From the NCBI GenBank assembly GCA_024330185.1, contig JANDLV010000002.1, positions 1 to 64,000 of the forward strand: a DNA stretch of 64,000 nucleotides, in the 5' to 3' direction. Position numbers and translations under genes: made by a program. The stretch is from Candidatus Siliceabacter maunaloa. GTDB lineage: Bacteria; Actinomycetota; Thermoleophilia; Solirubrobacterales; Solirubrobacteraceae. This document shows positions 19,090 through 27,606 of the stretch, piece after piece; the stretch's first letter is position 1; each line of letters opens with the position of its first letter. Below the pieces are notes generated by a model. That model ran no database searches. It had not been told where the DNA came from and was given only the letters and a program-made list of their open reading frames with translations.

Positions 19090-20409
19090 CTGGGGGGTAC
19101 CACGTGTCGCCTTCACGCGTCCATCCTCGCTGGATGAGCTGACTTCTCTCGGACTCCAGGAAGGCCCCCCCCATCCGTAGGGTCTTCCCTGCTGAACTCG
19201 GGGTCGCGCTCTCGGATTGGCCTACGGCTGCGCATCGCGTCCCGCAGTTGACCCATGTTCTGGCGGTAGAGAGCGCGAACGTCGGGACGACCTCCTGGAG
19301 TTCGTAGAAGGGGCAGATCGAGACCCTGTTGGCCGGGATCCAGTACGAGTGGACGATCGTCATCGAACTTGTAGAGCACCGTCTCGTCATCCGGCGAGGG
19401 TCGCGTCGCCACCCGCTCCGGCTCAGCGTCGCGTTCCGTGCGCGAGCTTCGGTTGCCGGAGCGGGTTCCCGGCTGCGCCCTGGGTGGCGGTGACGGCGCC
19501 CCATGGGGCTCGCCGGAGGACGGCTGTCCACCGGCTCGTGGCGGAGGTGTAGGAGGATTGCCGTGGGGCCTCGGCTGCGTTGACGGTGACGATGATTGGG
19601 AGGCTCTGGGTCCGGAGCCGCGCGCGCCAGGGATGGCCCTGGTGACCTTGTTGCTCGGGTCGGGGGCGAGGATGGACGCGAAGTTCCCGAGGTTGCGCCC
19701 CTGCTGATACCCCCGCGTAGACGAGTCACCCAGCGAGCACGCCGGGCCCCTTGAGCAGGCCGAAGGCGACCGACTCCCCTATCCCGCAGAGCTCGCCAGC
19801 GAAGCGATCGCCGGCGTTGCCTTCCTCACGCTGGCTGGCCGGTCGAGGATCTCGAAGGCCGTCGCCATCGGCGTCGCCGGACGTGGGGATGCGCACCCCG
19901 AGCTCGGTCCGCAAAGAGCGGTTGCTCGTGCCGCTGCTGATACGCCGCTCGCGGTCCGCGGGGAGTGTCCAGCCGGACACGCTGCTGGTCGGGCTCCAAA
20001 GCTCGAGCGCTCGGTAGTCGCCTGCGCGTCGAGGGCCGTCCTCGATCTGGTCGTCCGCCGGGTCGGCCGGCCCACCGGTGCTCACGGACCTACCGGCGCT
20101 CACCATCGTGGTGTCTGAGGCCAGCGCATCGCGCTCACGGGCAAGCTCGACGCGACGCCGCTCGTAGCGCGCAGAGGCATCCTGGCTGGTCGCCGCCTGC
20201 GGCGCCTCGCCCCGCACCTGCGCCTCGGACTCAGCCCCGCACTCTGCGCCGCCCTGCGAGATCTCGCAGATGCTGCGGGAGATCGCGCCCGTGACGGTGC
20301 CCGCGACGCCGGAGGCAGAGATCGCGGCGATGATCGCCGCGACGACGAGCAGCAGGCCGAGGTACTCGGCCGACGACTGCCCCTGCTCAGTCCGCCACAT
20401 CCTCGACAT
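19082..20409 (-). pseudogene. Flp-prepilin-leader protein with polymorphic-toxin-like C-terminus, split by two apparent frameshifts
   Basis: The N-terminal 227-residue frame (20409-19726) has a class III prepilin site, G/QSSAEYLGLLLVVAAII (cleavage after Gly, Glu at +5), then a charged spacer. Past its stop the sense continues in another frame (DSSTRGYQQGRNLGNFASIL, a Pro/Ser-rich linker, then DDETVLYKFDDD and ALYRQNMGQLRDAM), and past a run of eight Gs (19175-19182) in a third frame (GAFLESERSQLIQRGWTREG). Removing one G from GGGG near 19747-19750 and one from the G8 run would join all three. The tail looks like toxin cassettes of polymorphic toxins. Either a decayed gene or two homopolymer sequence errors. 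Confidence 0.65.
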
Positions 20410-20560
20410 CGGGTGGAACGGTAGGGCCCCGGACGCGGAGCGTCTACTGATATGGGCGTCGGTTGTTAGGTGGCCGTGGTTGATCGTGGTCGCTGGGCGG
20501 CCTGAGGCGTTGGTCGGGAGGCCGGTACGCTGGGTGTCGGCGTTGCCAGTCTGATGATGC
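20410..20560. other. intergenic stretch between toxin operon and IS remnant
   Basis: No gene seen. It should hold the promoter of the minus-strand toxin operon, but no good sigma-A boxes are visible. The part from about 20470 leftwards into the IS remnant has the look of IS110-associated non-coding DNA. Confidence 0.4.
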
Positions 20561-21150
20561 GGGGGTTGGCTACCCCAGGTCCCGGTTTCGTGCTGCCGGC
20601 TGTGCGCTGTCTAGGATCGAGCGTGGCGCCCGCCTGGGGCGGGTGGTGCTCATAGCGGAATCGCGCGTGCCGGCCGCCTGATGGCCCGGCGCCCCGTCCT
20701 CCCGACCGGGGTGAGGCTGTGGGTCGTGGGTTAGTCGGCGGTGGCGACGGCCCAGAGGAAGCGGACAGCTCTCGCGCGCACGCGACCACCGTGACGTTGG
20801 GGGCCTTGCCGCGGGCGCGCATGCGCGTGTTGACGCGGTGCAGGCGCTGCTGAGCGCGGTTGGAGATCGCCGGGATGTGATCGGGCTGGCCTTGCTGGCG
20901 GTTGGCCAGCGTGGCGCCCAGGCGCGGCGGGCGGCTGGAGTGCCAGGCGGACTCGACCAGCAGTCGGCGGGCGAGCATCGATCCGGTCTTGGTGATCGCG
21001 CCCTGGCGGGAGGACTCCCGGACTGGTTGAGGCTTGGTGTCAGCCCCATACAGCGAGGTCGCGCGTTCGAAGCGCCGCCAGTCGGCGTCGAGCTCAGGCG
21101 ACCGGCCATAGGGTCTAGCGCTCGTCGCCGATGCTTGGCCTTGCCCAGCG
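20561..21150 (-). pseudogene. IS110-family transposase remnant
   Basis: The C-terminal (transposase_20) half of an IS110/IS116/IS902-type transposase can be read only by changing frame twice. GLTPSLNQSG is in one frame; ESSRQGAITKTG, then RRLLVESAW, QRLHR and NVTVVACAREL are in the next; a lost G near 20752 throws the expected GFLWAVAT out of frame. The N-terminal DEDD catalytic domain is missing. No terminal repeats are visible, as expected for the family. It marks a past insertion at the edge of the toxin operon and next to vapBC. Confidence 0.75.
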
Positions 21151-21232
21151 CCCTGGGCCGCCGTCACCCTGGAGGCCTGGCCTTTGCGCATCTTGATGCT
21201 ACGAAAGCCGCACTTGGGTGTAGGATGGACGG

Positions 21233-21463
21233 ATGCGAACCACCATCACGCTGACGGACGACGTCGCCGCCGCGATCGATCAGCGCCGGCGCGAGGAGGA
21301 CAAGGGCATCAGCGAGGTCGTCAACGAGCTGGTGCGCAAGGGCCTTACGGTCGAGGAGCCACGCAAGCGCTTCGTGCAGCGGACTGCTCCGCTGGGCCTC
21401 AGGATGAACGTCGACAACATCGCCGAGGTTCTCACTGAGCTCGAGGGTCCCTACCGACGCTGA
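21233..21463 (+). CDS. vapB: ribbon-helix-helix antitoxin (VapB-like)
   Basis: 76 residues, MRTTITLTDDVAAAIDQRRR followed by GISEVVNELVRKGL, a canonical ribbon-helix-helix domain; the C-terminal part (about 45-76) should bind the toxin. A weak GGATGGACGG lies before the ATG. Its stop overlaps the vapC start (TGATG). Directly downstream of the IS110 remnant. Confidence 0.85.
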   Translation: MRTTITLTDDVAAAIDQRRREEDKGISEVVNELVRKGLTVEEPRKRFVQRTAPLGLRMNVDNIAEVLTELEGPYRR

Positions 21464-21888
21464 TGCTGCTCGACGCCAACCTTCTGATCTACGCCGTCGA
21501 TGAGAGCACCAGACAGCACGAGGCGGCGCGAGACTGGCTGGAGGAGCAGCTGAGCGGGTCGCGCCGGGTGGGCTTGCCCTGGGTGTCTCTCGGGGCCTTC
21601 CTGCGCATCATGACGAGGCCGGGCGCCTTGGATCGCCCGCTGGCTCCGGAGGAGGCATGGGACTTCGTGGACGCGTGGCTGAAGGCGCCGCCTGCATGGG
21701 TCCCGACACCGGGCGCCGAACACGCCCATGAGCTCGGGGCGCTGATCACCAGGCACCGCGTCACCGGCGATCTGGTGACCGATGCACAGATCGCTGCGTT
21801 GGCCATCGAGCACGGGCTCACGATCTACTCGACCGACTCCGACTTCGCTCGCTTCCCCGAGGTTCGCTGGATCAACCCTCTCCACTGA
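21463..21888 (+). CDS. vapC: VapC-type PIN-domain ribonuclease toxin
   Basis: 141 residues. The PIN acidic residues are visible in MLLDANLLIYAVD (Asp4), DLVTDAQIAAL and YSTDSDFARF, so the active site appears complete. It starts at ATG 21463, overlapping the antitoxin stop, the normal arrangement for a translationally coupled module. It ends four bases before the convergent leuA stop. Unlike the module in the leu operon, both start and stop codons here are intact. Confidence 0.88.
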   Translation: MLLDANLLIYAVDESTRQHEAARDWLEEQLSGSRRVGLPWVSLGAFLRIMTRPGALDRPLAPEEAWDFVDAWLKAPPAWVPTPGAEHAHELGALITRHRVTGDLVTDAQIAALAIEHGLTIYSTDSDFARFPEVRWINPLH

Positions 21889-21892
21889 CGCG

Positions 21893-23473
21893 CTACGGCG
21901 TAGCCACGACGTCCGGCTCGGGCACGGCGGTCTGGGCGCGGCGCACCGCGAGCGACAGGGCGCGCACGTGGGCGCGGGCAGCGGCCTCGAGGATGTCGGT
22001 GGCCACCGCCTGGCCGGCGGAGGTCCGTCCGTCGAGCTCGAGCACGACGCTGACCTCCCCCAGGGCGTCCTGGCCGCCGGTGACCGCGTCGACGCGGAAC
22101 TCGCGCAGGCGCGCCTCGACGCCGGTGGCGGCGTTGATGGCGCGAAAGATGGCGTCGACCGGCCCGTCGCCGGTGAACGAGCCCTCCACGGAACGGCCGG
22201 CCGGCGTGGTGATGGACACCGTCGCGTGCGGCGGGCGGCGCGAGGAGGCCTCGACGTCGAACCACTCCAGCGCGTAGGCGGGCACGTCCTCGCGCAGCTC
22301 GTCGGTGACCAGCGCCTCGAGGTCCATAGCCGTGACCTGCTTCTTCTTGTCGGCGATCTCCTTGAAGCGCTTGAAGGCCTGCTGGAGCACCGCGCCGTCG
22401 ACGGGGTAGCCGAGCTCCTCGAGCGCCTGGCGCAGCGCGTGGCGACCCGAGTGCTTGCCCAGCACGATCTGGTTGGCCTCCAGCCCGACCGTGGTGGCGT
22501 CCATGATCTCATAGGTCGAGCGCTCCTTGAGCACGCCGTCCTGGTGGATGCCCGACTCGTGGGCGAACGCGTTGCGCCCCACGATGGCCTTGTTGGGCTG
22601 CACGGGGTAGCCGGTGAGGCGGGAGACCAGGCGCGACGTGCGCGAGATCTCCGTGGTCACCGCGCCCGTGTCCAGGCCGACCGCGTCGCCGCGCGTGTGC
22701 AGGAGCATGATGATCTCCTCCAGCGCCGCGTTGCCCGCGCGCTCGCCGATCCCGTTGACCGCGCACTCCACCTGCCGCGCGCCGGCCAGCACGCCGGCGA
22801 AGGAGTTGGCCACGGCCAGGCCCAGGTCGTCGTGGCAGTGGACGCTCAGCGTCACTTCGCGCAGCCCGGGTGCCAGCTCGTAGAGGCGGCGCAGGTAGGC
22901 GTCGAACTCGTGGGGCATCGTGTAGCCGACGGTGTCGGGGATGTTGACCGTGGTCGCGCCCTCGTCGATGGCTATCTGCACCACCTCGGCGGTGAACTCG
23001 AGGTCGGCGCGCGTGGCGTCCATCGGGGAGAACTCCACGTCGTCGACCAGGGAGCGGGCGTGCGCGACGGCGGCGCGAGCCTGGCCCTTGACGTCGTCGC
23101 GGCTGATCCGCAGCTGGTGGGTGATGTGGATGTCCGACGTGGAGATGAAGGTGTGGATGCGGGGCCGCTCAGCGTCGCGCACCGCATCAGCGGCGAAGTC
23201 GATGTCAGCCGTGTACGTGCGGGCCAGCCCGGCGACGATCGGTCCTTCGACCTCCCGCGCAATGGCCTGGACGGCCTCGAAGTCACCCGGCGAGGTGGCC
23301 GGGAAGCCGGCCTCGATCACATCGACGCCCAGCCGCGCGAGCTGGTGGGCGATCTCGAGCTTCTCGGCGACGTTGAGCGAGATGCCCGGCGACTGCTCGC
23401 CATCGCGTAGCGTCGTGTCGAAGAGCGCCACTCGGTCCGGGTCCTGGTCCGTGTCCTGCGGTGCGGTGGGCAT
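21893..23473 (-). CDS. leuA: 2-isopropylmalate synthase
   Basis: First committed leucine step (2-ketoisovalerate + acetyl-CoA). The 526-residue protein shows DTTLRDGEQSPG, HCHDDLGLAVANSFAGVLAGA, NGIGERAGNAALEE and GKHSGRHALRQAL, then a C-terminal LeuA dimer/allosteric domain (about 395-520) for leucine feedback. ATG 23473 was chosen because homology begins at DPDRVALFDTTLRDG and GAAGGAGGAAC precedes it; upstream in-frame sequence is the leader region. Regulation is probably through the leader peptide at 23562-23609. Confidence 0.95.
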   Translation of the reverse strand: MPTAPQDTDQDPDRVALFDTTLRDGEQSPGISLNVAEKLEIAHQLARLGVDVIEAGFPATSPGDFEAVQAIAREVEGPIVAGLARTYTADIDFAADAVRDAERPRIHTFISTSDIHITHQLRISRDDVKGQARAAVAHARSLVDDVEFSPMDATRADLEFTAEVVQIAIDEGATTVNIPDTVGYTMPHEFDAYLRRLYELAPGLREVTLSVHCHDDLGLAVANSFAGVLAGARQVECAVNGIGERAGNAALEEIIMLLHTRGDAVGLDTGAVTTEISRTSRLVSRLTGYPVQPNKAIVGRNAFAHESGIHQDGVLKERSTYEIMDATTVGLEANQIVLGKHSGRHALRQALEELGYPVDGAVLQQAFKRFKEIADKKKQVTAMDLEALVTDELREDVPAYALEWFDVEASSRRPPHATVSITTPAGRSVEGSFTGDGPVDAIFRAINAATGVEARLREFRVDAVTGGQDALGEVSVVLELDGRTSAGQAVATDILEAAARAHVRALSLAVRRAQTAVPEPDVVATP

Positions 23474-23483
23474 GGCGTGCGTT

Positions 23484-23561
23484 CCTCCTTCGTGTCTCGT
23501 TCCCGGGCTTCCTCCGTTGGTCTCGCGGCTTCTGGCGGCCGCCACGCGCTGATCGTTCCCC
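23484..23561 (-). promoter_or_regulatory. leuA leader RNA: SD-sequestering and hairpin elements
   Basis: The leuA Shine-Dalgarno GAAGGAGG (23484-23491) is the exact 8-base complement of CCTCCTTC (23579-23586) in the leucine codons of the leader peptide. Between them lie two hairpins: TCCCCC/GGGGGA around the leader stop codon (about 23555-23571) and the palindrome TGGCGGCCGCCA (23532-23543). This suggests translational attenuation: a ribosome stalled at leucine codons masks the anti-SD and frees leuA. Confidence 0.6.
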
Positions 23562-23609
23562 CTAGCGGGGGAGGAGAAGAAGGAGGCGCAGGTCGAGCGA
23601 GTACGTCAT
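23562..23609 (-). CDS. leuL: leucine-rich leader peptide of leuA
   Basis: A 15-codon open frame, ATG to TAG, encoding MTYSLDLRLLLLLPR. Seven of 15 codons are leucine, five of them consecutive (CTC CTT CTT CTC CTC), a hallmark of amino-acid attenuator leader peptides. It ends 88 bases before the leuA ATG on the same strand, and its leucine codons overlap the sequence complementary to the leuA ribosome-binding site. LEU leader peptides are known upstream of leuA in other actinobacteria, which supports the call. Confidence 0.8.
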   Translation of the reverse strand: MTYSLDLRLLLLLPR

Positions 23610-23647
23610 GCCTGGTCCGAGCGTAGCGGAGGTGAGACCATGACGCC

Positions 23648-24487
23648 ATGCGTTCCACCGGATCGGCCCGCGCCGATGCCTCCGACGACTTCCTGCGCGC
23701 CCGCCGCCGGCAGGGGGCATCGCGGCTCGCCCGCTGGGTGGGGCGCGGGCCCGGGGATCTCCACCTGATCCTGCCCTTCGAGGAGGTGGTGGCGGCGCTG
23801 GGGCGGGTGGGCGAGCGCGACCTGGGCGAGCAGGTCATCCCGCTGGACACCATCGTGGGGACCGTCGACCGGCCGCGCGGCTTCGACCGCTCCTTCCGCC
23901 CCACCTCGGGCCAGGTGCGCACGCGGTGGGAGCGCATCGCCGGCGCGATGCGCCGGGGGGAGCCGCTGCCCCCGATCGAAACCTATCGGGTGGGTGAGGT
24001 GCACTTCGTGCGCGACGGCCACCACCGCGTCTCGGTGGCCCGGGCGCTGGGCCTCAACGACATCAACGCTCACGTGATCGAGGTGAGCACCCGGGTGGGC
24101 GCCGAGGGCACGCTGCGCATGGCCGACCTCCCCCGCAAGGGCCACGAGCGGCTGCTGCGCGAGCGGGTGCCGCTCCCCGCGCAGGCGTGGGCGCGGATCG
24201 AGCTCAGCGAGCCCGACGACTTCGGGGAGCTGGCCGAGACCGTCGAGGCCTGGGGCTTTCGCCACTCCCAGGAGCGGGGCGAGCTCCTGGACCGCGAGGC
24301 GACCGCCGCGGCCTGGTTCGCCGAGGAGTACGTGCCGGGCGTCGAGCTGCTGCGCGAGTCCGACCTCATCGGCTCGCGCGAAACCGAGGCGCAGGCCTTC
24401 CTGCGCCTCTCGGGCATGCGCTACAAGCTCATGCACACCCACGAATGGACCGGGGAGGCCCTCGACCGCCTACGCACGACACGGTGA
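23648..24487 (+). CDS. ParB/sulfiredoxin-fold protein of unknown function
   Basis: 279 residues. The middle (about 100-140) has a ParB-N/sulfiredoxin-like core: PPIETYRVGEVHFVRDGHHRVSVARALG, with the nucleotide-binding GHHR motif. There is no HTH-containing ParB DNA-binding half, and no parA beside it, so a chromosome-partition role is doubtful. The C-terminal 120 residues (FRHSQERGELLDREATAAAWF) are helical. It is a single gene, divergent from leuA with 38 bases to the leader-peptide ATG, and ends in a hairpin. Confidence 0.7.
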   Translation: MRSTGSARADASDDFLRARRRQGASRLARWVGRGPGDLHLILPFEEVVAALGRVGERDLGEQVIPLDTIVGTVDRPRGFDRSFRPTSGQVRTRWERIAGAMRRGEPLPPIETYRVGEVHFVRDGHHRVSVARALGLNDINAHVIEVSTRVGAEGTLRMADLPRKGHERLLRERVPLPAQAWARIELSEPDDFGELAETVEAWGFRHSQERGELLDREATAAAWFAEEYVPGVELLRESDLIGSRETEAQAFLRLSGMRYKLMHTHEWTGEALDRLRTTR

Positions 24488-24493
24488 AGGCGC

Positions 24494-24521
24494 GGTTAGT
24501 GGTCGTCCGCAGGGGCGGCCA

Positions 24522-24525
<4 letters not shown>
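24494..24525 (+). repeat. AGTGG...CCACT hairpin repeat, copy 2 (minimal); probable terminator
   Basis: TTAGTGGTCGTCC and GGGCGGCCACTAA form a 13-bp stem closed by a GCAG loop. Two U-G wobbles pair only if the plus strand is transcribed. It follows the stop of the plus-strand ParB-like gene by seven bases and touches the stop of the convergent ATPase gene. There is no T-run. Its arms match those of the other two copies (GGTCGTC/GGCGGCC). Confidence 0.6.
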
Positions 24526-25697
<1,172 letters not shown>

Positions 25698-25705
25698 GGG
25701 TCGCT

Positions 25706-25877
25706 CCTCCTCAGATGGTTGGTTTCGCGGCCCGCGTGGCCGGCTGTGCGTGCACGGTGGATGCCGGGCGGCACGGACACGAGGGGGACAGTGGCGAAGC
25801 CACGGCCACCTCAGGGCCGTGACGATCCGGCGCCGCGGTGCGCGTGCAGACGGCCATGGGGGTCGTGAAATCAGCCA
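25706..25877 (-). other. 57-codon open frame and hairpin between permease and ATPase genes
   Basis: Directly after the permease stop (TAG, then ATG) runs an ORF of about 57 codons (MADFTTPMAVCTRTAAP...) ending just before the ATPase RBS. Its composition (Pro, Ala, Thr, several Cys) resembles chance translation of GC-rich DNA. A hairpin GTGGC GAA GCCAC sits within it. I do not call it a gene. Confidence 0.3.
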
Positions 25878-25878
25878 T

Positions 25879-26718
25879 CTAGCCCTTCACAGCGCCGGAG
25901 GTCAGGCCCGCGACGATCCGGCGCTGGAAGATGAGCACGAAGATGATGATGGGAATGGTGACGAGCATCGCCGCGGCGGCGATGTTGCCCGTCGGTGAGG
26001 TGAACGTCGACTCGCCGGTGAAGAAGGCCAGCGCCGCGGGAACCGTGCGCGAGGCGTCCGACGAGGTCAGCGAGATCGCGAACACGAAGTCGTTCCAGGC
26101 GAAGATGAACACCAGGATCGCGGCGGTGAAGACGCCCGGCGCGGCCAGGGGGAGGATCACCTTGCGAAAGGCCTGCAGGGGCGTTGCGCCGTCGACCTGT
26201 GCGGCCTGTTCGAGGTCCCACGGGATCTCGCGGAAGAAGGCCACCAGAGTGTAGATCGCCAGGGGCAGCGCGAAGGTCAGGTAGGGGATGATGAGCCCCG
26301 CGTAGGTGTCGTAGAGGCCCAGGGTGCGCCACATGTCAAACAGCGGGCCGACCGTCGATATGGGCGGGAACATCGCGATGGCCAGTGCGCCGCCCAGGAT
26401 GGCGCCCTTGCCGGGGAAGTCCAGGCGCGCGATGGCGTAGGCGGTGAAGGAGGCCAGCGCGATGGCGATCGTGGTGGCGACCAGGGCGATGACGATCGAG
26501 TTGATGAGCGGGCGCAGCAGGGGGCTCTCGAAGCCGCCCTCGAACAGCCCCGTGTAGTTCTCCAGGGTCCAGGCGTTGGGGATGAAGCTGCCGTCGCTCA
26601 CGGTGTCGGGGGTCTTGAACGACAGCATCAGCAGCCAGAGCACGGGGACGAGCGCGAACAGGACGACGATCAGCAGCCCGATGCTCCACAGCGTGTACTC
26701 CCTGGTCCCCCGCTGCAC
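25879..26718 (-). CDS. sugar ABC transporter permease (MalG type)
   Basis: 279 residues, six predicted membrane segments beginning [20 protein letters not shown]. The cytoplasmic EAA loop is [19 protein letters not shown] (about 188-206), the site that contacts the ATPase. This is the second permease of a CUT1 carbohydrate importer. It is three bases downstream of the other permease gene. Confidence 0.92.
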   Translation of the reverse strand: MQRGTREYTLWSIGLLIVVLFALVPVLWLLMLSFKTPDTVSDGSFIPNAWTLENYTGLFEGGFESPLLRPLINSIVIALVATTIAIALASFTAYAIARLDFPGKGAILGGALAIAMFPPISTVGPLFDMWRTLGLYDTYAGLIIPYLTFALPLAIYTLVAFFREIPWDLEQAAQVDGATPLQAFRKVILPLAAPGVFTAAILVFIFAWNDFVFAISLTSSDASRTVPAALAFFTGESTFTSPTGNIAAAAMLVTIPIIIFVLIFQRRIVAGLTSGAVKG

Positions 26719-26721
26719 GGC

Positions 26722-27606
26722 CTACTCCTCCTCCTCGCGGCCGGGCACAGAGGTGCCGAAGCCCTTCACGAAGGCCAGCGCGATCAGCAGCACGAGCACG
26801 AAGATCAGCACCGACACGGCCGACCCCAGCCCCAGGTTGAGGCGGGAGATGAGCTGGTTGTAGCCCAGGATGGAGACCGACTCCGTGCCCTGGGACCCCG
26901 CCGTCATCACGAAGATCGAGTCGAAGACCCGGAAGGCGTCCAGCGTGCGGAACAGCAGCGCCACCAGGATGGCCGGCTTCATGAGCGGCAGCGTGATGCG
27001 GAAGAAGCGCTGCACCGCGTTGGCGCCGTCCATCTTGGCCGCCTCGTAGAGGCCCTCGTCGATCGTCGTCAGGCCCGCGAGCAGCAGCAGGGCCATGAAC
27101 GGCGTGGTCTTCCAGACCTCGGCGGCGATGATCACCGACAGCGCGCTGAAGCGGTCGCCGAACCAGGCCATGTCCTCGGCCACGAAGGGCAGCGCGTTGA
27201 CGAAGCCGGTCTCGGGATCGAACGCGTAGAACCAGGCGAACGCGGCGACCACGGTCACGATCCCGTAGGGAATGAGCACCGAGGTGCGCACCAGCCCGCG
27301 CCCGAAGATGGCCCGGTGCATGATCAGGGCGATGATCATCCCGAGCACCAGCTCGATGCTCACCGAGACCACGGTGATGAAGACGGTGTTGCCCACGGTC
27401 TGCCACCACAGCGGCGAGGTGAGCACGGTGACGTAGTTGTCGATCCCGACGAAGCCGCCCTCGTCGGGGAACCGCAGGTCGAGAGCCTGCACCGAGAGGA
27501 CGACCGCGTAGATGATCGGGTACGCGGTGACCAGCAGCATGGCGATCACCGCGGGGGCGCACAGCATCCAGGCCAGCTTGCGCTCGGATCGCGCGCGTTC
27601 GCTCAC
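26722..27606 (-). CDS. sugar ABC transporter permease (MalF type)
   Basis: 294 residues, six membrane segments; EAA loop YEAAKMDGANAVQRFFRI (about 198-215). Starts at GTG 27606 (VSERARSERKLAWML), overlapping the stop of the binding-protein gene as GTGA. The longer in-frame region upstream is antisense-like. It pairs with the MalG-type permease downstream. Confidence 0.92.
   Translation of the reverse strand: MSERARSERKLAWMLCAPAVIAMLLVTAYPIIYAVVLSVQALDLRFPDEGGFVGIDNYVTVLTSPLWWQTVGNTVFITVVSVSIELVLGMIIALIMHRAIFGRGLVRTSVLIPYGIVTVVAAFAWFYAFDPETGFVNALPFVAEDMAWFGDRFSALSVIIAAEVWKTTPFMALLLLAGLTTIDEGLYEAAKMDGANAVQRFFRITLPLMKPAILVALLFRTLDAFRVFDSIFVMTAGSQGTESVSILGYNQLISRLNLGLGSAVSVLIFVLVLLIALAFVKGFGTSVPGREEEE

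Noticed and set aside
19113-19412. Independent small gene (GTG 19412) in the toxin region
   Set aside because: The same frame stays open upstream to the prepilin end and continues its linker, so it is an internal part of the split toxin gene rather than a separate gene.
25706-25877. 57-codon gene between ABC permease and ATPase
   Set aside because: Composition is that of chance GC-rich translation, with no conserved pattern; kept only as a noted ORF.
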